Shown: positions 1 to 6,311 of the stretch, one piece after another | How positions within the stretch are numbered: the stretch's first letter is position 1 | How the letters are laid out: the number at the start of each line of letters is the position of its first letter | Source: an uncultured Eubacteriales bacterium | GTDB lineage: Bacteria; Bacillota; Clostridia; Christensenellales; QALW01 | Direction of reading: 5' to 3' | DNA: 10,928 nucleotides | Assembly (NCBI GenBank): GCA_900547955.1 | Contig: URIR01000047.1 | Span: 1-10,928 of the forward strand | The notes under the pieces: model-generated | Told to the model about the DNA's origin: nothing | Databases searched by the model: none | Seen by the model: the letters and a program-made list of their open reading frames with translations, nothing else | Translations under genes and position numbers: made by a program

Positions 1-79
1 CTATCCCCAGCTCCACCGCCTTATTCTTTAATTTACTCTTGTCAGCCTGTATGCGGCTTAAATGGCTTGTTATGCTCAT
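1..79 (-). CDS. N-terminal end of a further phage tail protein (partial)
   Basis: An ATG at 79 follows the previous stop by 15 bases and is preceded by AAAAGGGGGAA, a fair ribosome binding site. The 26 visible residues begin MSITSHLSRIQADKSKLKNK and continue AVELGI before the window ends. A short helix with IQ..KS.LK..A.ELG(I/V) spacing opens many phage tail and fibre proteins of Bacillota, where it acts as an N-terminal docking helix. It is too short for any firm functional claim, but start, spacing and operon position make a real gene likely. Confidence 0.65.
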   Translation of the reverse strand, partial: MSITSHLSRIQADKSKLKNKAVELGI

Positions 80-94
80 CTTTATTCCCCCTTT

Positions 95-877
95 TTATAT
101 AGTTTGCAGAATTGCCTCAATATTGCCCACTATGGTATATACTCCTCCTGATGTTATGGGACGAGTGCCGTCCTCAACCGCCGCATTAGTTGTAATTACA
201 GATATAACGCCGTTAGTAATATCTATATTATTTCCTGCTGTATAATTGCCGCTGTAGCTCTGCGTATCCAAAAGCACCGCTTCGGGCGTTCCGGTATCCG
301 CCGCCGCAGCGAGCCAAAACGACTGTATGTTGCATACATCTTGAGGCGTAAAATATCCGCCGGGCCGAGACGAATCAGGAACAATAATAACCCTATTGCT
401 TGCGCTGAGGCCCGAGCCGGGAGCAGTTATTATATATGATTCCCCTTGCGTGCCTGCACAGCCAGTACTTACTTGCCCCGAAGCCCAGGTAATATTGCCA
501 AATTCTTTGGGCAAATTAATTACTACTGCAGCGTTGACTTTTTGTAATTGCGCTGCTGTCGAAAACCCCCACGCAAACAGGAACGAACCGCTTCTTATAT
601 AATATCCTCGAACATTGGAAAGAACATTTTCACCCTGCTGGACAGTCCATCCGCTTATGGTTTCAGGAGTAGCATTACCGATATAGGCGTTTACTTCCTC
701 TACTACCCTATCTATTTCTGATAGCGCAGAATCGGTCAAATCGGCGACAGGCTGCCAAAACGCTTTCTTTATTTCCTCAGCGCTCATCCCCGCTTCAGAC
801 GGCCTGTCCGGTAATGCAAAAGCAGATTTGCGCTTTATTATATTACGCGCTTGAGAGCTTACCTTATTTATGGCCAT
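95..877 (-). CDS. Tail/fibre-associated structural protein (260 aa)
   Basis: A virion protein of uncertain exact role. Residues 1-45 hold SAFALPDRPSEAGMSAEEIK followed by KAFWQPV, a segment I have seen at the N-termini of tail appendage proteins in gut Bacillota phages; it probably docks the protein to the tail. Residues 46-66 are helical (DSALSEIDRVVEEVNAYIG). The middle (about 85-205) is beta-rich, with RGYYIRSGSFLFAWGF, AAVVINLPKEFGNITW and SNRVIIVPDSSRPGGYFTP, and includes two cysteines (C140, C182). The end has AGNNIDITNGVISVI (214-228) and DGTRPITSGGVYTIVGNIEA (236-255), motifs common in phage fibre or shaft proteins. The AGGGGGG ribosome binding site lies within the last codons of the nozzle gene, and start and stop overlap as TAATG, so translation is coupled. 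It could be a fibre base, a tail spike docking protein or a baseplate-like component. Confidence 0.6.
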   Translation of the reverse strand: MAINKVSSQARNIIKRKSAFALPDRPSEAGMSAEEIKKAFWQPVADLTDSALSEIDRVVEEVNAYIGNATPETISGWTVQQGENVLSNVRGYYIRSGSFLFAWGFSTAAQLQKVNAAVVINLPKEFGNITWASGQVSTGCAGTQGESYIITAPGSGLSASNRVIIVPDSSRPGGYFTPQDVCNIQSFWLAAAADTGTPEAVLLDTQSYSGNYTAGNNIDITNGVISVITTNAAVEDGTRPITSGGVYTIVGNIEAILQTI

Positions 878-3462
878 TATCTTACCCCCCTGTTTGATTT
901 GTTTACTTTAAATAAAATTGTAAAGCTGTTAATAGCGCAATTATATTCGTCGTCCGATACAAATCTAAAAATGATGAAGTTAAAATTGCGCTCATTGCAT
1001 TTAATTGTATAACTGCTGGCAAAACCAGTAGCAAAAGTAAAATTTTCAAAAGATAAATCATCAAAAGAAAAGACATTTACCCCTTTTGCAGCCTGCAATC
1101 TGCTTGAATATCTTGTGTTATACCCAAATGATACTCGGCCGTTCACTTCCGGCTCGGTGCATATGGTCATTTCCAGCAGCGTTTTGCTGTCTGCGTTCGT
1201 TCCTAAATCCAGTATAGGAGTGTACCACTCAGCCACCACATTTTCCTTATGAGTAATCTGCGCTTGAATTGCATCATATGCAGCGCCGTTATATGCTGCC
1301 AAATCTAGAAAATCGCTCGATGTACCGCTTTTAAGCATGAAGGAACTATCAGTTATATTGCCTAAGTACAACGGAACATTGGATATTTTTTTAAGAAGCC
1401 TAAACCCCTCGCCAATAATACCGACTTTTTCGCCGTATTGATTTGTAAGCCAAAAAGTGCACGCCGCTCTGTCCGTTCCGCTGATAATATACTTAGTATT
1501 GACCTCCAGCCCGCTCATTCCCACTTGGTCTGCGTATACTTCTATGCCGTCATATATTTTAGATATGATATTTTCATCAACATATATTTGGCCATATAAA
1601 ATAGCATAGCTGCCATAATCCATAAAGAGCGCATACATATCCTCCGTGAAAACCGCAATATCATTGTCCTTCAGCGCCATATTAGAGCCGGAAGCATAAT
1701 TAACGCGATTATTAGCTATATCTATTGTTAAGCCGTCTGCACCGACGTCCTGAATAGTTCGGTCGCTGTAATTATCGTCAAAGGTACATATTCTGCCGTC
1801 AGCACAGCCAAACCACAGTTGATTATTTATTTCCGCCCAAACGCGCACCGGCATATTAGTCCAGTACCACCATTCATAATTATATGAACCGTCAAGATTG
1901 TTTTCGCCCGCATACTTAAACCTGGCGTCCGCAATATAGCACACGCCGTCTACTGCTAAATAATACCTGTTTTTATAAACAATCCCCACGGCCTGTTCCA
2001 GATGTTCATGTCTTGTTAGCTGTTCATTGATAGAACGGCTTCTCTCGCGCGTATATCGTTCAGCGGTTGCAACGTTATTAGCAAGCACTATTCCGAACAC
2101 CCCATTGGCCGATAACATCAGATTATCACCGCCAAAATTTACACAGGCATATCTGCTTACCGACACCTCTCCCGTGTTGCCTGCGGTTGAAGGAAATATA
2201 GCGGTCGTTCTATCGAGATTGCCATTGGCGTCATAATATTCACGGTATTGGCCTTGACGGTAAAATATAGTCGCATCGCCTCTGCTGTCTCTTAATTTAC
2301 CGTCCTTTAATATGACCAGAGCATTATCCGAGAGCCTAACATAGCCGTTTATGGCTGAACTGTCGCTGCCCAAAGCTGCCGTGCCGGTATCCTCGAAATA
2401 TGTATAATCATCCATGCTGGAATGAAAATCAATATTGGGATAATCCGAATTGCCGCTTAAAAACAATCTGTCCGTATTGCCGCCTACGCCAAACAAGATA
2501 CCAAACTCGCATTTAGTTATCATGTCTTCATTTCCCTCTTTATCGCAGACAAACTTCACATAAATATTATCCTTGCCTTCTATTTGCGGAGTTGTGGCAA
2601 TGGTAAAGGTTATCCGCCCCTTTGCGAAGCTTACAGCGCCGCATGATGCGGGCGTTATATCCGCATCGTTCTTTTTTACTTTATAAAGCAGCGTTTTATC
2701 CGATTGGTTATTTTGTATAAGATATACAACCGGCTCGTTGCTTTCAAGAGTTTCCAGCGTTATTTCAATGTCGGTGCCTTCGTCGATTTTTTCTGTGTCC
2801 AATGTCCATGTTTGATTGGCGGTACTGCTTCCCAATAATTTATTTATCCTTTTACTGGACAGCAAATTAACGGCGTCCAGGCTTGCACGATTCGTATCAT
2901 TTTCTACCGAATCAGGGTCTATAGACACAGTAGTGGTAGGTATATATGTATCCTCATTATTGGCAACACGCCTTAATTCGTAGCTTTCCCCTTCGTTCCA
3001 GGTACCGTATACAAGAAAATCGCCGCAGCCCACAATATAGCATTTGCCCTTATTAACAAACGCTTGGCTGCGCTGGTTCTTGATTCTTTGGGAGTCTACC
3101 TTTGCCGGTTCATACGTTGAGCTCAGCGTAACGTCGCTGTAAGTATACTCGGCATTTTGCGCGTCAAATACAGCTTTATATATATGCGTTCCGGCATGAA
3201 CCAATAATATATCATGTTCATTATGCTTATACGGAAATATACCGTTTATTTCCTGAGGCTCCCCATCGGGATTTTTGATGCGAAACAATTCATACCAGCC
3301 GTTACGCTTTTTGTTTACCCCATATTCATTTATAAAATTCTGCATTTTAGAAGCCCTGTTTTGCTTTACTTTTAATGGCGAGCTGGAAAAATCCGCTCCT
3401 AGAAAGCCATCAAAAGTAAGCTCGGAGCGATTTTTGAGCGAAATATTTGTGCTTGCCCTCAT
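877..3462 (-). CDS. Tail nozzle / stabilisation protein, beta-propeller, P22 gp10-like (861 aa)
   Basis: Probably the closing tail hub or nozzle beneath the adaptor. The N-terminus reads FSSSPLKVKQNRASKMQNF then NEYGVNKKRNGWYEL (residues 25-57), a typical opening of this phage family. Propeller-type segments follow: IFPYKHNEHDILLVHAGTHI (75-94), DRLFLSGNSDYPNIDFHSSM (331-350), NGYVRLSDNALVILKDGKL (372-390), VSVSRYACVNFGGDNLMLSA (433-452), NRYYLAVDGVCYIADARF (498-515), WWYWTNMPVRVWAEINNQLW (531-550) and FGCADGRICTF (551-561). The final part (AEWYTPILDLGT, 744-755, to the end NKSNRGVR) looks like the return to the propeller. Residues about 185-320 and 565-740 read as inserted beta domains. The protein is much longer than P22 gp10 (472). 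GGAG precedes the ATG; the stop shares a base with the next ATG (TAATG). The function is assigned by motif memory and gene order. Confidence 0.75.
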   Translation of the reverse strand: MRASTNISLKNRSELTFDGFLGADFSSSPLKVKQNRASKMQNFINEYGVNKKRNGWYELFRIKNPDGEPQEINGIFPYKHNEHDILLVHAGTHIYKAVFDAQNAEYTYSDVTLSSTYEPAKVDSQRIKNQRSQAFVNKGKCYIVGCGDFLVYGTWNEGESYELRRVANNEDTYIPTTTVSIDPDSVENDTNRASLDAVNLLSSKRINKLLGSSTANQTWTLDTEKIDEGTDIEITLETLESNEPVVYLIQNNQSDKTLLYKVKKNDADITPASCGAVSFAKGRITFTIATTPQIEGKDNIYVKFVCDKEGNEDMITKCEFGILFGVGGNTDRLFLSGNSDYPNIDFHSSMDDYTYFEDTGTAALGSDSSAINGYVRLSDNALVILKDGKLRDSRGDATIFYRQGQYREYYDANGNLDRTTAIFPSTAGNTGEVSVSRYACVNFGGDNLMLSANGVFGIVLANNVATAERYTRERSRSINEQLTRHEHLEQAVGIVYKNRYYLAVDGVCYIADARFKYAGENNLDGSYNYEWWYWTNMPVRVWAEINNQLWFGCADGRICTFDDNYSDRTIQDVGADGLTIDIANNRVNYASGSNMALKDNDIAVFTEDMYALFMDYGSYAILYGQIYVDENIISKIYDGIEVYADQVGMSGLEVNTKYIISGTDRAACTFWLTNQYGEKVGIIGEGFRLLKKISNVPLYLGNITDSSFMLKSGTSSDFLDLAAYNGAAYDAIQAQITHKENVVAEWYTPILDLGTNADSKTLLEMTICTEPEVNGRVSFGYNTRYSSRLQAAKGVNVFSFDDLSFENFTFATGFASSYTIKCNERNFNFIIFRFVSDDEYNCAINSFTILFKVNKSNRGVR

Positions 3463-3465
3463 AAT

Positions 3466-4098
3466 TTACATCTCCGCCAAACTATATTTTGTACAGACGC
3501 GGCCTGTTCGGTTTGTACGCCCGGTAATGATTGCGTCCATTGCCGCTTCAAACCAGTTGCGCGCTTCGCTGGCCTCGTTAGGTTCATCATCACGATATAA
3601 ATCGCCTTTAATAAAGTAAGGTATCTGTTCAGCTATTCCGTTCGGAATATCTAACTCCATTTGGTTATCAGCAAGCGAATCTATGCGGGCTATTTTAGGA
3701 TAATAAAGCAGCCTATACGTTCCTTCAGCGCAAGGATTTTTCAGAACGAGAATATCAGCTTCCCGCTGATAATCCATATCCCCGCAATATATGCCTTCGT
3801 GCTGATATATCAAGCGGTCTATATCAAAAAAATCAGGTATCAGCGCATTCAAATTAAACCTAAAGAATGAATTATCCGCTTCTCCATCCGAATAATGCAG
3901 AGTATATGATTTAACAGGCAATACCCGCTTTTCCTCAATACTGGAAAAGCATCTGTTAATACTACCGGTCATATTAACCAAATAGCTTCCATAATTTTGG
4001 TCTGTGCTTAAAGCATAGATATCCTCTATGGATATATCGTCATTATAATTAACAAACATAAGCTTCAGCGCCTGAATCTTGATTTCTCCCAGCTTCAT
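3466..4098 (-). CDS. Head-tail adaptor (connector) protein, P22 gp4-like by position (210 aa)
   Basis: Likely forms the ring that binds under the portal after packaging and carries the tail. It opens with a helical segment (MKLGEIKIQALKLMFVNYND) and has a beta-rich middle (about residues 60-145: YTLHYSDG, FFRFNLNALI, DILVLKN, TYRLLYYPKI). A helical end with IAEQIPYFIKGDLYRDDEP (155-173) then SEARNWFEAAM (177-187) is a signature I know from head-tail connector proteins of Bacillota phages. The size is close to P22 gp4 (166 residues) and the gene sits between head genes and the nozzle gene, as gp4 does. AGGAG lies seven bases before the ATG, directly after the hairpin at 4118-4141. Its TAA stop falls between the ribosome binding site and ATG of the next gene. 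Copy number in the virion would be about twelve if the P22 analogy holds. Confidence 0.75.
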   Translation of the reverse strand: MKLGEIKIQALKLMFVNYNDDISIEDIYALSTDQNYGSYLVNMTGSINRCFSSIEEKRVLPVKSYTLHYSDGEADNSFFRFNLNALIPDFFDIDRLIYQHEGIYCGDMDYQREADILVLKNPCAEGTYRLLYYPKIARIDSLADNQMELDIPNGIAEQIPYFIKGDLYRDDEPNEASEARNWFEAAMDAIITGRTNRTGRVCTKYSLAEM

Positions 4099-4105
4099 AT
4101 TAAGT

Positions 4106-4141
4106 CTCCTAATAAAGGAGCGCCCTTATCAAAGGGCGCTC
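4106..4141 (-). terminator. Intergenic hairpin: weak terminator/attenuator overlapping an alternative hairpin over the adaptor RBS
   Basis: A perfect 10-bp GC-rich stem (4118-4127 with 4132-4141, four-base loop) lies between the decoration-protein stop and the adaptor start. In transcript sense it is followed by CTTTATT, a short and impure U tract, and three further A-U pairs can form outside a one-base bulge. This resembles a leaky intrinsic terminator that would lower tail-gene transcription relative to capsid genes. The 3' arm also contains CTCCT (4116-4120), which can pair with the adaptor's AGGAG ribosome binding site (4106-4110) across a five-base loop. The large stem and this small one share bases and exclude each other. 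The stem is seen directly; the regulatory role is inferred. Confidence 0.55.
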
Positions 4142-4150
4142 TTTAAAATC

Positions 4151-4522
4151 TTAAGGCATTTTAAACGCGGCTATCTTTATGTCGGCACTATCTCCTGTAA
4201 ATAATACCTTGCCCTTATCAGCTCCAACAACATTTTTAAACCGTCCGCTGTCTAAAGCTATAAAAGTATATGAGGAGGCCGCAATACTGAATGTTATATC
4301 GTTAACCCCCTGAATGCCGTTGCCTGCCTTTATCGTAACATTTTTAGCCCCAGAAGCATTTGCGTTTTGAATAAGAACCAGATACTTATCGTCTCTTTCG
4401 CTCCAAACTATCTCAGCTCCGTCCGTAGCGTCAATGGCCGTAGTCATGTCAGCAGACAAAGCCGCCGCGGCAAATTTATTCCTTTCGTCTAATGCCTGCA
4501 CATTAATAGTTGCTCTCGCCAT
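4151..4522 (-). CDS. Probable capsid decoration / head-surface protein (123 aa)
   Basis: A small beta-rich protein directly behind the major capsid gene. The alternation of strand-like segments is clear: KYLVLIQNANASGAKNVTIK (residues 46-65), then NGIQGVNDITFSIAASSYTF, FIALDSGRFKNVVGADKGKV (87-106) and ADIKIAAF near the end. I recognise the SGRFKNV...GKV...DIKIAA pattern from small virion proteins next to major capsid genes in Gram-positive phages, where a decoration or head-fibre role is usually assumed. There is no signal peptide, membrane segment or cysteine. A strong AAAGGAGGAATG region precedes the ATG, and only 20 bases separate it from the capsid stop, which suits high expression alongside the coat. 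The gene is certain; the decoration role is an inference from position and fold type. Confidence 0.75.
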   Translation of the reverse strand: MARATINVQALDERNKFAAAALSADMTTAIDATDGAEIVWSERDDKYLVLIQNANASGAKNVTIKAGNGIQGVNDITFSIAASSYTFIALDSGRFKNVVGADKGKVLFTGDSADIKIAAFKMP

Positions 4523-4542
4523 AATTCATTCCTCCTTTACAA

Positions 4543-5406
4543 TTAAGCATATTTAACATTAATATTCAGTACCTCTTTAGGCCGCACTACCTTAGCGTCA
4601 AACAGAATGTAGCCTTTAACTGCGTCTGCAAATTTCTTTTCAGGCCGGTATGCCTCTGTATGAGTAAGAGGATTTGCGTAGGCTATCGCGCGCTGAGTGC
4701 GAATCATAATATTATCCACCGCACCCGAATCAGTACGGCATACGTTATTAGACATTTTAATTATAGCGTTGCCGTATTTTGCAACTTTCCCATTCTTCAT
4801 CATTTCGCTGTTATCCGTATCCTTAGAAATATACGCGCGCTTAAACTGAGTATAAAAACGTGGCGAAACCGTTACGACTATATTAGTTTTAGGATTGACG
4901 TCATTTTCGTAAAGCGCCTGCAATCCTTCATCTAAAACGTCTAAAACGTTTTTTTCGCCCGAAGCAGCGCTGCCCGATACTACTTTAGGCACAGTCGAAT
5001 AAAGCTTCTTGACCGAAGTATCCACCGCCATATTGGCTATGTAGGTATCCACCTCATTAGCAAGGCCCTCGCTGGTTTCCTGGTTGAGCGCGTCCATTAC
5101 CCCGCCTACAGCCTGAGCCTTATCTATATCGCCCACCATGTAATTAAAATATCGTATCTGATTAATATACATGATGACCGAGGTAGCTTCTATCTCTTCC
5201 GGCCCGTCAATATCGTTGTTCCTGTTGGATTTTGCTATGCTTTTGATGGTCGGCTTTCCTACCCCCAATATAGCAACGCTTTCTCCTTTCTTCTTCACGT
5301 CCCCTTCATATTGCCTGTTGCAATCCTCGGAAAATACGCAAAGACGCTCAAGTTCTCTCATTATCCCTTCGTTCCAAACAGTTGGAATAAAATTAGCATA
5401 CGACAT
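4543..5406 (-). CDS. Major capsid protein, HK97 fold, P22-coat-like (287 aa)
   Basis: This is the shell protein of the head, present in hundreds of copies. The N-terminus FIPTVWNEGIMRELERLCVF (residues 6-25) followed by a region leading to GESVAILGVGKPTIKSI is the usual opening of P22-gp5-like coat proteins. The central helix around VLDVLDEGLQALYENDV (154-170) corresponds to the HK97-fold spine helix, followed by NIVVTVSPRFYTQFK (175-189). The C-terminal strand region around AVKGYILFDAKVVRPKEVLN closes the fold. At 287 residues it is far shorter than P22 coat (about 430), so it probably lacks the extra insertion domain found there. AAGGAGG lies nine bases before the ATG. The next gene downstream encodes a likely decoration protein. 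Confidence comes from fold-typical motifs plus position after the scaffold. Confidence 0.92.
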   Translation of the reverse strand: MSYANFIPTVWNEGIMRELERLCVFSEDCNRQYEGDVKKKGESVAILGVGKPTIKSIAKSNRNNDIDGPEEIEATSVIMYINQIRYFNYMVGDIDKAQAVGGVMDALNQETSEGLANEVDTYIANMAVDTSVKKLYSTVPKVVSGSAASGEKNVLDVLDEGLQALYENDVNPKTNIVVTVSPRFYTQFKRAYISKDTDNSEMMKNGKVAKYGNAIIKMSNNVCRTDSGAVDNIMIRTQRAIAYANPLTHTEAYRPEKKFADAVKGYILFDAKVVRPKEVLNINVKYA

Positions 5407-5421
5407 TAAATAAAACCTCCT

Positions 5422-6213
5422 TTAAAATTTCCATTTGGACATGCTTGCCCTTATTTTTTCATAATTATCTCTGACTTCTTTTTGAGACATTTTTTTAACT
5501 TGCTCAGGCGTATAAAAGCCGCTGTCATTTGTTCCCGGACTGGCCAATGCGCCAGGAGATGCTTTTTGATTTGCCAGCATCTGCTTGGCCATTCCCTTAG
5601 CCTTTTTCTCAAATTCAGCCCGCAGCCCGCTATAGCTTTCATAAATTACCGCAAGCGGAAGCATTCCCACCTTTCCGCTGGCGAACGACTGAAAGTGCTT
5701 ATCCTGAATAAGCTCGTCAATATTTATGTCCGGGTATTTTGAAATGAATTCCTCCCGGTCCTTGCGAAACCAATCGGCACGCTCTTCTTCTTTTAGCGTC
5801 TCGGCTGCCTGCTCTCTCTTTTGAGCTTTGCTGAATTTAGAAAAATCCGCTAACGGGTCTCCTCCTTTGTCTTCAATTTCGCGCATCATTAAATACTCGG
5901 CAACATCTTCCGAATCAACCATTTTTTCATTGGTATAAGGATTCACCCCTTTTAAGGTCTGAATTATTGCCTGCTCGCGCGCTTCCTTTATTGCCCTTTG
6001 CCGTTCGGCTTCTCTCCGGCGCCGTGCATTTTCCACGTTCTGCGCCTTTGTTTGCTGTTTATCCTGCGCCTCCCGCTCTTTTCCCTCAACGTCTTCTTCG
6101 GGCGTATCGGTAAATTCCAGCTCGTTAACTGTCTCAGCATTTTGGCCGGCATCAGCGTCGCTACCAACCGAATTAACTTCCTCATTTGTTTCCGCTGTTT
6201 TGAGTTCTTCCAT
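5422..6213 (-). CDS. Scaffold protein (263 aa)
   Basis: This is an internal assembly chaperone that directs the coat protein into a procapsid and leaves before or during packaging. The composition is typical: residues 1-50 (from the start at 6213) are acidic and disordered, about 50-90 is a highly charged helix (ENARRRREAERQRAIKEARE), 125-160 is Lys/Glu-rich, and there is almost no cysteine or aromatic core. The C-terminus has GFYTPEQVKKMSQKEV (about 232-247) followed by a helix ending SMSKWKF, a pattern I know from scaffold proteins of Bacillota phages. It is a plausible coat-binding end, in line with the C-terminal coat-binding element of the P22 scaffold. It sits between portal and major capsid genes, where a separate scaffold is expected. 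No protease signature is present. Its TAA stop overlaps the capsid gene's ribosome binding site. An alternative start at 6228 would add five residues. Confidence 0.88.
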   Translation of the reverse strand: MEELKTAETNEEVNSVGSDADAGQNAETVNELEFTDTPEEDVEGKEREAQDKQQTKAQNVENARRRREAERQRAIKEAREQAIIQTLKGVNPYTNEKMVDSEDVAEYLMMREIEDKGGDPLADFSKFSKAQKREQAAETLKEEERADWFRKDREEFISKYPDINIDELIQDKHFQSFASGKVGMLPLAVIYESYSGLRAEFEKKAKGMAKQMLANQKASPGALASPGTNDSGFYTPEQVKKMSQKEVRDNYEKIRASMSKWKF

Positions 6214-6218
6214 ATTAG

Positions 6219-6224
6219 CCTCCT
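6219..6224 (-). promoter_or_regulatory. Ribosome binding site deciding the scaffold start
   Basis: A perfect AGGAGG lies five bases before the ATG at 6213. The in-frame ATG at 6228 lies upstream of this site and has only a weak GCGGAA before it. The start at 6213 is therefore preferred, which removes five residues (MQEAN) from the longest possible reading. Confidence 0.75.
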
Positions 6225-6286
6225 GCATTTTTCCGCTATTGCTGCGTAATTAACATATTGCATTTTTCCGCTGTTGCTGCGTAATT
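6224..6286 (-). repeat. Two 28-bp direct repeats (one mismatch, 35-bp period) in the portal-scaffold spacer
   Basis: Copies lie at 6224-6251 and 6259-6286 and match at 27 of 28 positions; they begin TGCATTTTTCCGCT on the plus strand. They fill most of the 98 bases between the portal stop and the scaffold start, the longest spacer in the window. Each copy contains an ATG in transcription sense (at 6263 and 6228). The copy nearer the scaffold runs into its ribosome binding site. This could be a simple tandem duplication or a protein/RNA binding element; the sequence alone does not decide. Confidence 0.85.
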
Positions 6287-6311
6287 TATAGTACGGATAT
6301 AAATCCGATTA

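Noticed and set aside
5451..5642. Minus-strand open frame of 63 codons inside the scaffold gene
   Set aside because: Shifted-frame shadow of the scaffold, without its own ribosome binding site.
5988..6263. Minus-strand open frame of 91 codons starting in the 28-bp repeat and overlapping the scaffold gene
   Set aside because: It has no good ribosome binding site, its Lys/Arg-rich composition is what a shifted reading of the scaffold's charged codons gives, and it resembles no known protein.
6270..6300. TATAAA-like -10 element in the portal-scaffold spacer
   Set aside because: No acceptable -35 hexamer at 16-18 bases upstream; AT-rich spacers give such matches by chance.
6294..6307. Short inverted repeat CGGAT-ATAA-ATCCG just after the portal stop
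   Set aside because: Only five base pairs, AT-rich, with no U tract after it; too weak to call a terminator.
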